From Clostridia bacterium (GTDB lineage: Bacteria; Bacillota; Clostridia; Oscillospirales; Acutalibacteraceae), in the NCBI GenBank assembly GCA_017450005.1, contig JAFSYM010000104.1:1-64000 (forward strand): a stretch of 64,000 bases of DNA, read 5' to 3'. The stretch's first letter is position 1; every line of letters starts with the position of its first letter. The notes under the pieces were generated by a model that made no database searches, was not told where the DNA came from, and saw nothing but the letters and a program-made list of their open reading frames with translations. This document shows, piece after piece, positions 50,501-62,500 of the stretch. The translations under genes were made by a program, and so were the position numbers.

Positions 50501-53500
50501 GCGGCCAGAATGTCATCCACAAGGCCGGAGATCAGAGTCAGGATGTAGTGCAGGCTGGTCTCGTTCGGGTTGTCGAGCACATCGGTCTGGAACTGCGCTG
50601 CGGTCTTCAGACCGTCTTCCGCCGTGATGCCGAAGGCCTCAAGCAGCGGGATGATCGCGTAGTTGTAACCGTTGCCGCCGTAGATGCGGATGTCGTCGCC
50701 GCGGGTGCCGTCTTCCTTGGTATCCTCAATGACGATGATCTGATCGCCGGCGAAGATGATCTTGAAGACGATTTCCAGCGGAGCGAGGAAGTCGGAGAGG
50801 AGGTTGATCAGATCATCCAGGTCTTCGATCTGCCAGTCGAACGTGCTGTGCATCGTGATCTGCTGCGCTCTGCCCTTGTTCGTCAGCGTGTAGGTCACAG
50901 CGTTTTCGCCTTCACCGACGGTGTAGGTCGTCTCGCCGTTCGGGCCGTAGTAGTCGCCGTAGATCGTGTTGCCGTTGTCGTCCACAGCAATCAGGTAGTT
51001 GCCTTCGCCGTCCTTCAGGAAGTTGCCCTGCTTATCGACCGCGTAGGTCGGGTAAGTGTAGTGGTAAACTTCGGTCAGTTCGTCATAGACGTTGCCGTTG
51101 CCGTCGGTGTAGCTGGTCGTGCCTTCACGCAGGTAGACCGTGTTCTTCACCGTTTCGCCCTCGTCGTTCACCGTTTCATAGGTGTACGCGTTCATCGGGA
51201 TCAGGTCATAGACGATGGAGACGTCGCCGTTCGTTTCGGTGTAGGTCGCTTCGCCTGCGGCACCGTAGTAGAACTTATAGACAAGATTGCCTTCGTCGTC
51301 TGTCGCATAGACCTTGTTGCCCTCTTCGTCCAGCTTGATCTTGCCGTCGGCGTCGAGTTCATAGGTCGCATACGCATAGACGTTGCTCTGGTAGCGATCG
51401 GAAATTTCTTTCCAGGTTTCGGCGTCGCCGATGAATTCCTTCAGGCGGCTGCCGAACAGGTCGGTTGCAAACGCCTGCGGTGTGATGTCGAGGTCGATGT
51501 TCGTCAGTGCGCGGACATAGTCGAGGATCATATCCAGATCCAGACCGGAGAGCACCGGAACGATGGCGTTCATCAGCAGGTTGCCGAGGTCGTTTTCAAC
51601 CAGCAGGCCGTTGATGATGCCCTCAAGATCCTTACCGCCGGTGAAGAAGCCGACGAGCGTTGTCAGCAGTGTATCGAGACCCGCAAGCGCGGTGCCGATC
51701 TGCTCTTTCGTTGCGGTTGTGCCTTCCTTGAGTTCGGGCACAAGCTTCGTGTGGACTGCGGAATCGATCTTCTCGTATTCAACGCTGTATTCGGTCAGCA
51801 GCATGACGAGCAGGTCAACCACTTCGTCCTGTTTGCCCGCAAGACCCATCACAATGGCGCCGACATCGTCCGTCTTGTCAATGTTTGCGATCGTGCAGAC
51901 GAGATCGAGGATCTCTTCGGAGAAGACGGTCTGCAGCAGATACATCAGGACGTTGGTCGTGTCGACCGTCCAGTCGGTCACGATGTTTTCCGGAATGTCT
52001 TCTGCCGGACGCGGATCTTCCACACCTTCATCATAGATGCCCTGATACTTGTTCGGGTCTGTGATACGGATGCAGATGCGCGCGAGGTCTTCGAACAACT
52101 TCGGTGAAAGCTCGGTCGTCACGGCAATCTTGTTGCCGTCGGCGTCGGTGACGCTCAGACCCGCAAGGATCTGGTTCAGGAAGTCGACCAGGCCGCTGCC
52201 GTCCTTGCCGGCAATGTTCTTGAGATCGGTCAGGCCGTAGTGTTCGTCGTTGATGACAACGAAGTCGCCAACGAGCGCGTCCACATCTTCCGGCGTGATG
52301 AGGCCGAGGGAGTAGACAAAGCTTTCGATCGGGCTGAGCAGGTTCGTGAGCACCTGGTTGACGCCGTTGTTCGCAATGAAGAACGACAGTTCGCCGACCG
52401 CGTTGAGCAGCGTCTTGACCGGAGCTTCTGCCAGACTGTCGACCAGGCCGAGCAGGCCGGAGATGATCTCCTTGAGCATGTCGTTCGCTGTTGCCGAAGC
52501 GCCGAGCTGATCGCCGGTCTTCAGCTTCACGCCGAAGGCGCGCAGCAGCGGGACAACCGCGTGGTCATAGCCCATAGCGCCCTCGAGCTGCAGGTCGTCG
52601 ATGAGCAGCCGCAGGTTTTCTCCCTTGAACAGCCAGACGAGTACGGGTTCGAGAATTGCGGTGACTTCATAGATGATGTCAAGGAACTGATCGCGTTTTT
52701 CTGCGAAGGTCTCCTTCGCGTCAACGCCCCAGTCAGCGTCCACATGAACGCCCGTTGCAACCGCCTGACCCTTATCGATCAGCGGATAGGTCACAGCGTC
52801 TTCGCCCTCGCCGACGGTGTATTCCGTCTTGCCCGCAAGGTCGTTGACCGTTGCGATGGTGGGCTCTTCATCTTCATAGAGCGCCGGGATCTCATAGGTG
52901 TAGGTATGGACTTCGATCAGCGTGTAGGTCACGTCGGTTTCGCCGACCTTGCCTTCCAGCACGGTTTCGCCCGCTTCGCCGGTGTAATCCGCATAGATGA
53001 CGTTGCCGTCGTTATCGGTGGCAACGACCGGAGCACCGTCTTCCAGCACGAGCGCGCCGTTTTCGTCGGTCTTATAGGTCGCGTACTTGTAAAGCACCTG
53101 CGGAATCAGCGTGTAAACATTGCCCGCGTCGTCCGTGTAAGTGGTCTTGTCGGATGCGGTATCGTAGTAGGTCTCATAGATGACGTTGCCGTCCTTGTCC
53201 TCTGCGATGACCGGGTTGTTGTCTTCGTCAAGGACCGCCTTGCCGTCAGCATCAAGCTCATAGGTCGCGTACTTGTAGACGTATCTGTGATACTTCTCTG
53301 CAAGCTCGCTCCAGGTGGTCGCTTCGCCGAAGAAGTTTTCAAGGTTCGAACCGCTTGCGGCAGCCGCGACACCGGCCGGTGTCAGATCGATGCCGAGCGC
53401 TTCCTTCACGATGTTGGAGATCAGCTTGAAGGTGTCCGCATCCATGCTGCCCAGCGCGTTCACAAGCATGGTCAAAATGCCGTTGATCGCGTTGTCGTTG

Positions 53501-56500
53501 AACGCATAAGTTTCAAGGACATAGTTGAGCAGGTTGGAGATCGTTGCGCCGTAGGTGACCTTGCCGGTCTCTGCGTCGACCTTGTTGAACTTCTGATCCA
53601 GTTCAACGATCAGGCTCGCCGCATTCTCCTGCTGCGCAAGGACATGCAGTACGCGCGGAACTGCGTGGTTCAGCACGCGGTCAAGCTTGTCGATTGCCGC
53701 CGTGGTGCCTGCCTTGTCGGTGTCGCCCGTGGTGTAATCATAGAACAGGGTGCCGACGTAGTAGAAGACCATGGCCGACGTTTCGGCGTTGTAGTTCAGG
53801 TTGAGCAGCTTGATGAGCGCATCGACCGCTCTGCTCGGCGTCTCAATCACACGGTTGAGGATGTCGCGCAGCGTTGCGTTTTCGATGGAGTTCACATCGA
53901 AGCCGACCATGTCAAGGATCGCCTTGACGTTGTCGCTGGTGAGCAGCATATCGGTGATGGCGAGGAAGGTATCCGCCACATCACCCTGGATGTTCTTGCC
54001 CCACAGACGGTTCATGGCCGTGGAGACCGCGCCGTTTCTGCCAAGCAGGATATCCCAGGTTTCATCGACTGCGGAATCGGTGTAGATGATTTCGCCGTTG
54101 TCGTCAAGCAGCGCCGACTGTGCCGCCAGCTTGGAGAAGCGGAACTGGAAGGACAGGCCGTCCACAAACTTCGCTACCAGGCCTTCGATGATATCCTGCA
54201 GCGTCATTGCGTTCAGATCGATCGTCAGGCCGACCTGTGCGCCGTTGCGTTCCACTTCGTCGCCGATCCAGAACTTGACGATGGAGTTGCCCTCGTCTGC
54301 GCTCTCTTCGGCATCTTCGCCGTCCTCACCCGCATCGGGATCCGCGGGTTCAGCAGGCGTTTCGGGTTCTTCTGCGCTTTCGCTGTCGTTCGCAAGCAGT
54401 GCCGACAGGTCGATCACGATGGCCACCGGCATCAGCTCTTCAATGGCGCGGATGAGTGCGCTGATCGGAGCGATGAGGTTGGAGATGATCGTGGTCAGAC
54501 CGTCCTTACTGATCGTGTAGGACAGGTTCGCGATGATGCTCAGAAGGTATTCAATCGGTTTGTCAAGGTGTTCTTCGGTCAGAACGCTGTTGAGCAGCGT
54601 GTCGAGGATCGGCTCAAGCGGCGACATGCCGTATTCGATCTCGTCCACATAGTCCGCAGCGCTCAGGAAGTCGCCGTCCTCATCGTTCGGGTTCTCCTTC
54701 ACCTTCAGACCGAGGGCTTCGAACAGCGGGATGATCGCGTAGTCGTAACCGCTGCCGCCCATGATGTTGATTTCCTTGAACGCGCTGATGGACTTGCCGT
54801 AGACCGGATCCTCCGCATCTGCGTCAAAGTCTTTCACGCCGCCGGCGAGCACAAGCTCGAACAGGACATTCAGCGGGGAGATCAGCTCGCAAACCAGCGA
54901 GATCAAAGAGTCGTTGTCGTCCACGCCCCAGTTGTAGAAGTTCTTCGTCGTCTGGACGCTCTTGCCGTCTTCTTCCTTCATGACCGGCGTGACCTTCAGG
55001 GTCTGTCCGCCTTCTTCAATGGTTCTCAGACCGGCAGTTTCGTCGTAGTACTCTTCTTCGAGTTCGACAACTTGGTCCTTCTGCAGCGTCTGGTCATACT
55101 GCAGCGTGTAGTGCGTGTAGGTGTAAACGTATTTGTCGTAGGATTCAAGGTAGGCCTTGACATCGGACCAGGTGGCGTCCGCGTTGGACTTGAGCTCGTA
55201 GTTGATCTGATAGACCGGAACTTTCTCGCCGCTCTCTGTCAGCACATAGCCGTTGTCCTTGTCCTCCTGTGTCACGTTGATTCTGGTTTCTTCATCCACA
55301 AGGATGTAGTCGCCGTTTTCATCGGTCTCATACACCGGGATCTTGTGGCCTTCGCCGTCAAGGATGTAGCTGTAATCCTTGTTGTTGTCGTCGTCATAGA
55401 CGTAAACCGGAATCTTTTCGCCTTCCTCATCCAGCTTGTAGTCGAGGATGAGCTGGCCTTCGCCGTCCTTGATGAGCTTGCCGTTTTCGTCCTTCTGATG
55501 GACACCGTATTCGATCGCTTCCTCAAGGAAGGTCTTGAAGGTGCCGTATTCATCCTTCAGGGCGTCGCAGTAGCCGTTCGGCGTGAGCTGCAGGTCGATG
55601 ATGTCGAGGCTCTTGAGCACGTTCAGGATCGCGTCGATCGAGGACAGCGTGCCCGGATCGATGGACGCAAGCGCGCCGATGGCGGTGCCGATCAGGCCGC
55701 TGAGCGTATCGTTATCGAACAGGAAGCCGTTGATGATGTTGTACAGGGAGTCCATACCGAAGATGGACAGCACCGGGGTGATCAGTTCGTCAACGATCTT
55801 CAGCGCGTTCTCTGTCTCCGGTTTTGTCACGGTACGGTCTTTTCTCGGATCGCCGGTCGTGCCGGAGTAGTTGATCGCTTCCTTCTTGAGCTCCAGTCCC
55901 TCTTCCGGATCCTGGATCGCAAGGTAGGACACAACATACTTATTGAACAGCGTCAGCAGCACGTTGACAATGCCGTTGATCGTCTCCTGCTTGTTCGTAG
56001 AATCCAGCAGACCCATGATCGTTTCCTTCATGGAATCGGGCAGGATGCTTTCGATCAAATCGGTGATGCTCGGTGTGCTGATGATGAAGTCGAGCAGACC
56101 GGTCAGCAGGTATTCGGGCTTGCCGACGATGGTGTCGATCTTGCCCTCTTCAAGCTGAACGCCGTCACGCAGGACCTTGTTGCCGAGCGCGTCAACGAGA
56201 TAGGTGTTTGCGGTGGTTCTGACGGTGTCAAGCACTTCGTAGTCACCGATCTTGCCGATCAGCGAGAACAGCATGTCGAGCGTGAGCGTCAGAATCGGTT
56301 CGTCGGTGTATTCGCCGTTTTCGTCGGTCTTGAGCGGCAGGAAGCCGTTGATCATGCTCAGCAGGCCTTGCGTTGTGGTGGTCTCCACTTTGCCGTCGGA
56401 ACCGATCTTCGGGTTGCCGTCTTCGTCCAGCACCTGTTCGACTGTGTCGTTCAGCTTGAGCATATCAAGCGGAAGCTCGAAGTCGAAGACCGGGCGGACA

Positions 56501-59500
56501 AGGTCGAGCAGACCGTTGACGAATGCGATTGCGGATTCCACAAGCTTATACGCGCCGTCGTTTGCGACGAAGTACAGCAGGGAGGCCAGGTTTTCACCGA
56601 GGAAGGTGAACGGACCGTCCGCAAGGTTGCCGATGATCGCATACAGCAGGTTCATCAGGTAGCCGAGAATGTCTTCGATGGTTTCAAGGTTCGCAAAGGC
56701 CTCGTGGCTCATCAGGTCGCCTTCGCCGTCGCCGGCACGCAGGCCGAGCGCTTCAAACAGCGGGACAAGCGCTTCGGAATAACCGTTGGAGCCCATGATT
56801 TCGATGTAGCCGTTCTTGAGCTCTTCGCCGCTCTGACCCGGATCGTCCTCCACCTTCACATAGGTGTAAACCGGTTTGCCGAAGTCGTCCTTGACGATCT
56901 TGCCGTTGGCATCTCTGTCAGGTCTTGCAACCAAGGTCAGGTACTTGCCCTGGAGCACCGCGCGCAGAATATCGGTCAGCGGCGCAAGCAGGTCGGACAG
57001 AACCTTGATGAAGGCGTCGCGATGGTTCTCCGCCTCGTCAATGCCCCAGTTGATGAGCTTGACGCGAATTTCCTCCGCACGGACTTCACCCTGGTCGGTC
57101 AGACGATAGATCTTCATGTTGTCTTCATTTGTGCCGACTGTGATATGGGTCTCGCCCGCAGGCAGCATGACGGAAACCTTCTTCGCGTTCGATCTGCCGC
57201 GGTTGATGGTGTAGGTATAACGGTGCAGCGCCTCGAGGTCATAGGTGACCGTCGTGTTGCCGACTCTGGTGGTGTAGGTCGTGACGCCCGGAATATCGTA
57301 GTAGGTGCCGTAAACCGGTTCGCCGCGTCTGTTCTCCTTATAGGAGCCCGGAATCGCGTTGCCGTCACTGTCTGTGTTGAGCTCTCTGTAACGGTAGGCG
57401 ATCATCTTCACGAGCGGATACTCGTTGCCTTCTTCGTCCACATAGACCGTTTCGTTCGCTTCGTTGCTGACATACGTTCCATAGATGTTGTTGCCGAACT
57501 CATCCTGGCCGGTCACATATTTATAGACGTATTCACGCAGCAGCTCAAGAATCTCTTCCCAGCTTGTGGAATCGCCGGCGAGCTCTTTCAGACCCTTGTA
57601 AGCGCCGGAGTCTGCACCCGCGGTTTCCTTCAGGTTTTCAAGGTACTCATCGTAGACCAGGTTGAAGCCGGTCAGCTTGACATAGCCCAGAACCGAATCG
57701 AGATTGCCGAGCACCTGCGGCAGAAGCGACAGGATAGTGGACATCATCTGGTCGTTGAACAGCAGTTCGTCGAGCATATCATAGATGATGTCGCGCAGGA
57801 TGTGGCTCTTATCCGTATCGTCCTTATGGGACGTGAGGATGCTCATGATCGTGCCCATGATGTTCATGGAGCCGTCCGCGTTGGTCTTGGAGGTATCCAC
57901 ATCCATGAACTCGGAAAGCAGACCCGGCAGCACCGGCAGCGCTTCCTTGATCACGTTGTCGAGCTTCGTGGAGAGCGTTGCAACCTGTGCTTTGTTCTCT
58001 GCCGGCTCAAGGTTGTCGTAGGCGCTGTGATCGGTGTCGATCAGGCGGCCGCTGAGATCAAGATAGGAGATGGTGTAGTTTTCAAACAGGGAGCTGATGA
58101 TATCCGCCAGCGCCAGCTCGCTGAAGTCGTTTTCGATCAGCGAGGTCAGGATGCCGCCGACAAGCTCCTTGGCAGTGCTGCCGTCTTCCATCAGGTTGCC
58201 GAGCAGCTCTTCGTCGATGACCTTCAGCAGACGTTCGGAAGCGACCGTTTCAAGCAGGTAGGTCAGGGAGTCGGCGATGTCGGCGGTGAAGTTCGTCACA
58301 ACGTACTTCGTCATGTTCGCTTCAATCGGGCCGTGGGTGCCGGCTCTGTAATCCTTGGAGTTGATCTTGGTCAGCGTATCGCTGATGACGTTGTCGTTTT
58401 CATCCTTCACGATGTCGTGGTACCAGAAGTAGACCTTGCTGGACGCCGTCTGTTCGTTGATGATGACCGCGTGCTGCGCGTAGTCGCTGAAGAAGGAGGG
58501 CTTGAGCAGGTTGAACACTCTACCGACCACCAGCTTCTCGACCGCTCTGTAGCGCGCGAGACCTCTGTTTTCAAGGTTGTAATCGGAAATTCTGTAGGTC
58601 TTGCCGCCCAGGGTGTATTCCTGAAGGTCCGGATCCGGATCGAAGAACGTCAGCAGGGAGACATCATCGCCGTTGCCGAGCATGTCATAGTAGTAGACGT
58701 ACTGGTACAACGGGGTGAGTTGATAGGTCACTTCGGTTTCACCGAGCGTTTCGGTGAACGTCGTGGCGCCTTCCACATCGTAGTGTTCCGCGTAGATCGG
58801 GGTGCCTTCGGCATCCGTTGCGACTTCATAGATCACGTTGCCGTTGTCGTCCTTCGCGATCACAGGCTCGTTGTTTTCGTCAAGCACTTCGTGACCCTCT
58901 TCGTCGAGCACGTAGGTCGGGATCGGGTCGCCGTTGCGATCGGTGCGCAAGGTCTCGTAGCGGTAGACATATAACGGTTCAAGATCGAAGGTCTCTCCGC
59001 CGTAGCCTTCCACCTCGTTCGGCACGGTGAACGTGGTCTCGTTGGACTTGCGGCTGTAGTATTCCGCATAGATGTCGTGGCCCTGTTCATCCTGGCCGAC
59101 AACATAACGGTAAACGTACTTCTTCGCCGTAGCGTCCTCGTTGAGGTTGATGATGAGTCTGCTGAGCAGGCCGTTGACGATGGTGACGATGTTGGAGCCG
59201 TCATCGCCCGCGATGCCGAGCAGGTCTTTCAGTGTGTAGTGTTTCTTGCCTTCTTCGTCGGTCGTACCGGCATCCTCGGGCATATAATCGCTGAGGTAGT
59301 CGTTGATGAGACCGGAAAGCAGGTCGTTGACCACGTCGCCGACGATCGGGTCTGCAATGTCAAGCAGTGCAAGCGCCGGGGAGATCAGGCTGGTGATCAC
59401 TGCCTCAAGGCCGTCGTTCGCAACGAAGTAGGAGAGCTTCGCAAGGATGCTCAGCACGGTTTCGAGCGGCTTGGTGCAGATGTTGTGGAGCAGATCGAGC

Positions 59501-62500
59501 ACCGGATCGGTGATGGCGGTCAGCGTGGTCTTTGTGCCGCGGGCGGAAGCGCTGTTGTATTCTTCCGGCGTCACAAGCGTGGACGCGTCGAGCGACAGCA
59601 CGCGCAGCAGCTCATAGATCGCGGTCTTGTAGCCATTGTTGCCCTTGACAGACAGGATGCCCTTTTCGGCGCCGTCGCCCTTGAGCAGTTCAATGTCGTC
59701 GCCCTCTTCGCCGCGCAGCAGGAAGTTGAGCACGAATTCCAGCGGGGAGAACACGCCCCAAAGGATTTCGACAAAGCGATCCGCCTTGGCGTCGGTGCGT
59801 TCATAGTTGCTCGCACCGGTGATGGAGTCGATGCCCCAATCCTTCGCGCGTGCGATCACGCGGTGATCGACTTCGGTCGGGCTCACAGCGGTCAGCGTGT
59901 AATCTGTGCCGTCCACCGTGATCGTGCTTGTGCCCTCGGGCTGATACACGGTCTTGGTCGCGCCGTCCTTGGTGTAGGTGTACGCGATGACGGGGATCAA
60001 GTTCACTTCTGCGTTGAAGCGGCCGATCTTCACGGTTGCGGTCTTGTTCGCAATCTCGGTCGCGTCGTGCGTGTAGTAGTCACGATAGATCACATTGCCG
60101 TTGCTGTCTTTCGCAGCGATCTTGTTGTTTTCACCGTCAAGCGCATAGACCGGATTGCCGTTTTCATCCAACTGAATGTCGCCGTTTGCATCCAGCGCGT
60201 ACTCATAGGTGCTGTAAACGAAGTGGGTCTCGTCGTTGAAGTCGGTGATACCGGCACGCTGCTGCGGAACCGTTTCTTCCACAAGGGTCAAATCGCGGGT
60301 CACGCCGTCGATCTTCGCCTGCAGGGTGCTCTTCTCGGTCGGATCGGAGGTGTAGTAGCTGTATACAGTCTCGGAATCCTCAGACGGCACAGTGTAGGTG
60401 TAGTGCGAAACCTGACGCAGCTCATACTGGACGAGTTCAAGATCCTGAACCTCTGTGTACGTCGTCTGCTCTGCCGGAGCATAGATCGTGTTCACCGTCG
60501 GCTCCTTGCCGGCTTCGGTGGCGGGCACGACATATTCCTGACGGATCGCCGGCAGCAGGTCAACCGTGATGGTCACGCCTTCCATTTCCACTTCGGCCTG
60601 CTTGGTGGCAAGCGTCGCAGCGTCCATGGCAGTGTATTCGTGATACACAACGCGGCCGTTCTCGTCGGTGACAGGGATGCGGTTGCCCGTGGAGCTCAGC
60701 GCATAAACGGGATCGCCGTTCTTGTCGAGCTGAACGATGCGGTTACCGTTTTCATCCTTGACGAAGGTGGCGTTGCCGTCTTCGTCGAGAATCTCGTTGC
60801 CTTCGGCATCCTTTTCGGTGACGTATTCGAATCTATAGGTCTTGTAAACGTAGACGTTCTGTTTATAGAGCGACGCGATCTCGGACCACTTGATGTCCTT
60901 ATAGGTACGCGGAACTCTGACCGGGATCTTCTGGCCGTCTTCTGCCAGGATGAAGTTGCCGTCGTCATCCGTCTGATAGACGATGTCGCCGTTTTCGTCG
61001 ATCTTGTCCTTCTCGGGATCCTTCGCCAGCGCCGCATCCATCGCTTCGTTCAGGAAGTCGGTGAAGACGTTGTTTTCTCCGGCGGCTGCAGCATAACCGG
61101 CAGGCGTCAGGTCGATGCCGACCAGCATGTCGAGATACGGCATGATGGTTTCAAAGGTATCGGCAGCGTCCAGACCGAGCATACCGATGAGCGCGCCGAC
61201 GATGGTGTTGATCACATCGTCCTTGAACGCATACTGCTCAAGCAGCTCATCCACAAAGTCTTCGAGCGACTGACCCTTCCGATAGATGTTGTTGATCAGA
61301 ATGCGGAAGGTGCTGTCTTCGTCGAGGTTCTCGGAGATGATCTCCAGCAGCTCGGGCACAAGGTTGACAAGCGTCTTGTCAAGCTTGCGGATTGCGCGGC
61401 GCAGCTTGCGGCTGCTCAGCGTGGTGTTTTCGGTGTAGGTCTCGTACGGATAGTCGATCTTATCGAAGGACAGATATTCGAGACTCATCGGTTTGACGTT
61501 GTAATCGTTGAAGTACGCAAGCAGAACCTTCAGAACATTGTAGCGGTTCTCGCCGGTGATGTTGCCGATGATGGTTGCAAGGATGCCCTCCAGCGGGCTG
61601 CCGGTTGCGTTTTCAATGATCGAGGGCACCAAATCGCCGCCGAGCAGCACGTCGCCGATGACACGGACAAGCGTATCTGCGCGGTTTGCAAGCACACCCT
61701 TGACGGTACGCGGCGTGTTCGGGAATCTGCCGCCCTCATCGGAGGAGCCGAACAGACGGACCGTTTGAACGTCAACGATCTGGCTCGTCAGCTCAAGGAT
61801 GGAGCGGAAGAGCGTTTCGGGCACGATCTCCTTGGTGATCGTTTCGTCGCCGTTGACAATGGTGTAGGTGCCGAGGCTGTTGATGTTGTTTTCTTCGAGC
61901 AGGCCGGCGATGATCGTCTGCAGGCCGTCGCAGCTCAGAATCAGGTGGGTCAGATCGTAGAAGGTTTCCACAGCGTCAAGCTTTTCCTTGCCGCCGAAGA
62001 GCTTCACGATGGTGCTGTTTTCGGGATCGTCGCCTTCGATCAGGTTCACGAGGAACTTGTAGATCGGCAGCGCGGAGAAGACCTTTTCGCCGTCCGCGTT
62101 GGTGCCGCCGGCTCTTTCAATGGTGACCTCGGCGCCGGTGATGTCGTTGACCAGATCGACCAGCGAGACCAGCGGAGCGAGCAGTTGGTTGATCGCCTGC
62201 TCCAGACCGTTGGAGTAGATGAAGAAGATCAACTGCGGCAGCAGGTCAACGATTGTGGTGATCGGCGCGTTGGAAAGCTTGGTGATCGCCGCGTCAATGT
62301 AGGTGACGATCTGCTGTGCAAAGGCGTTGTCGGCCTTCTTGCGCACCACAGCGGCTTCGGCGTCGGCGTCATCCGCATAGCCGAAGTCCGTCTTCGCCTT
62401 GGCGATCTCTTCCGCAGTTGCGGTGTAGCTCGCAGCGGAGACAAGCTCCATGAAGTCCTTCTTGGACAGGATGTTCGGGATGCCGAACATTTCGAACAGC

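Noticed and set aside
46840-58974. Forward-strand open frames of 1755 and 2244 residues opposite the giant gene
   Set aside because: They are antisense to a continuous repetitive coding frame. Their open length follows from its codon bias and repeats; they have no ribosome sites, and the translations look like low-complexity His/Arg/Val strings.
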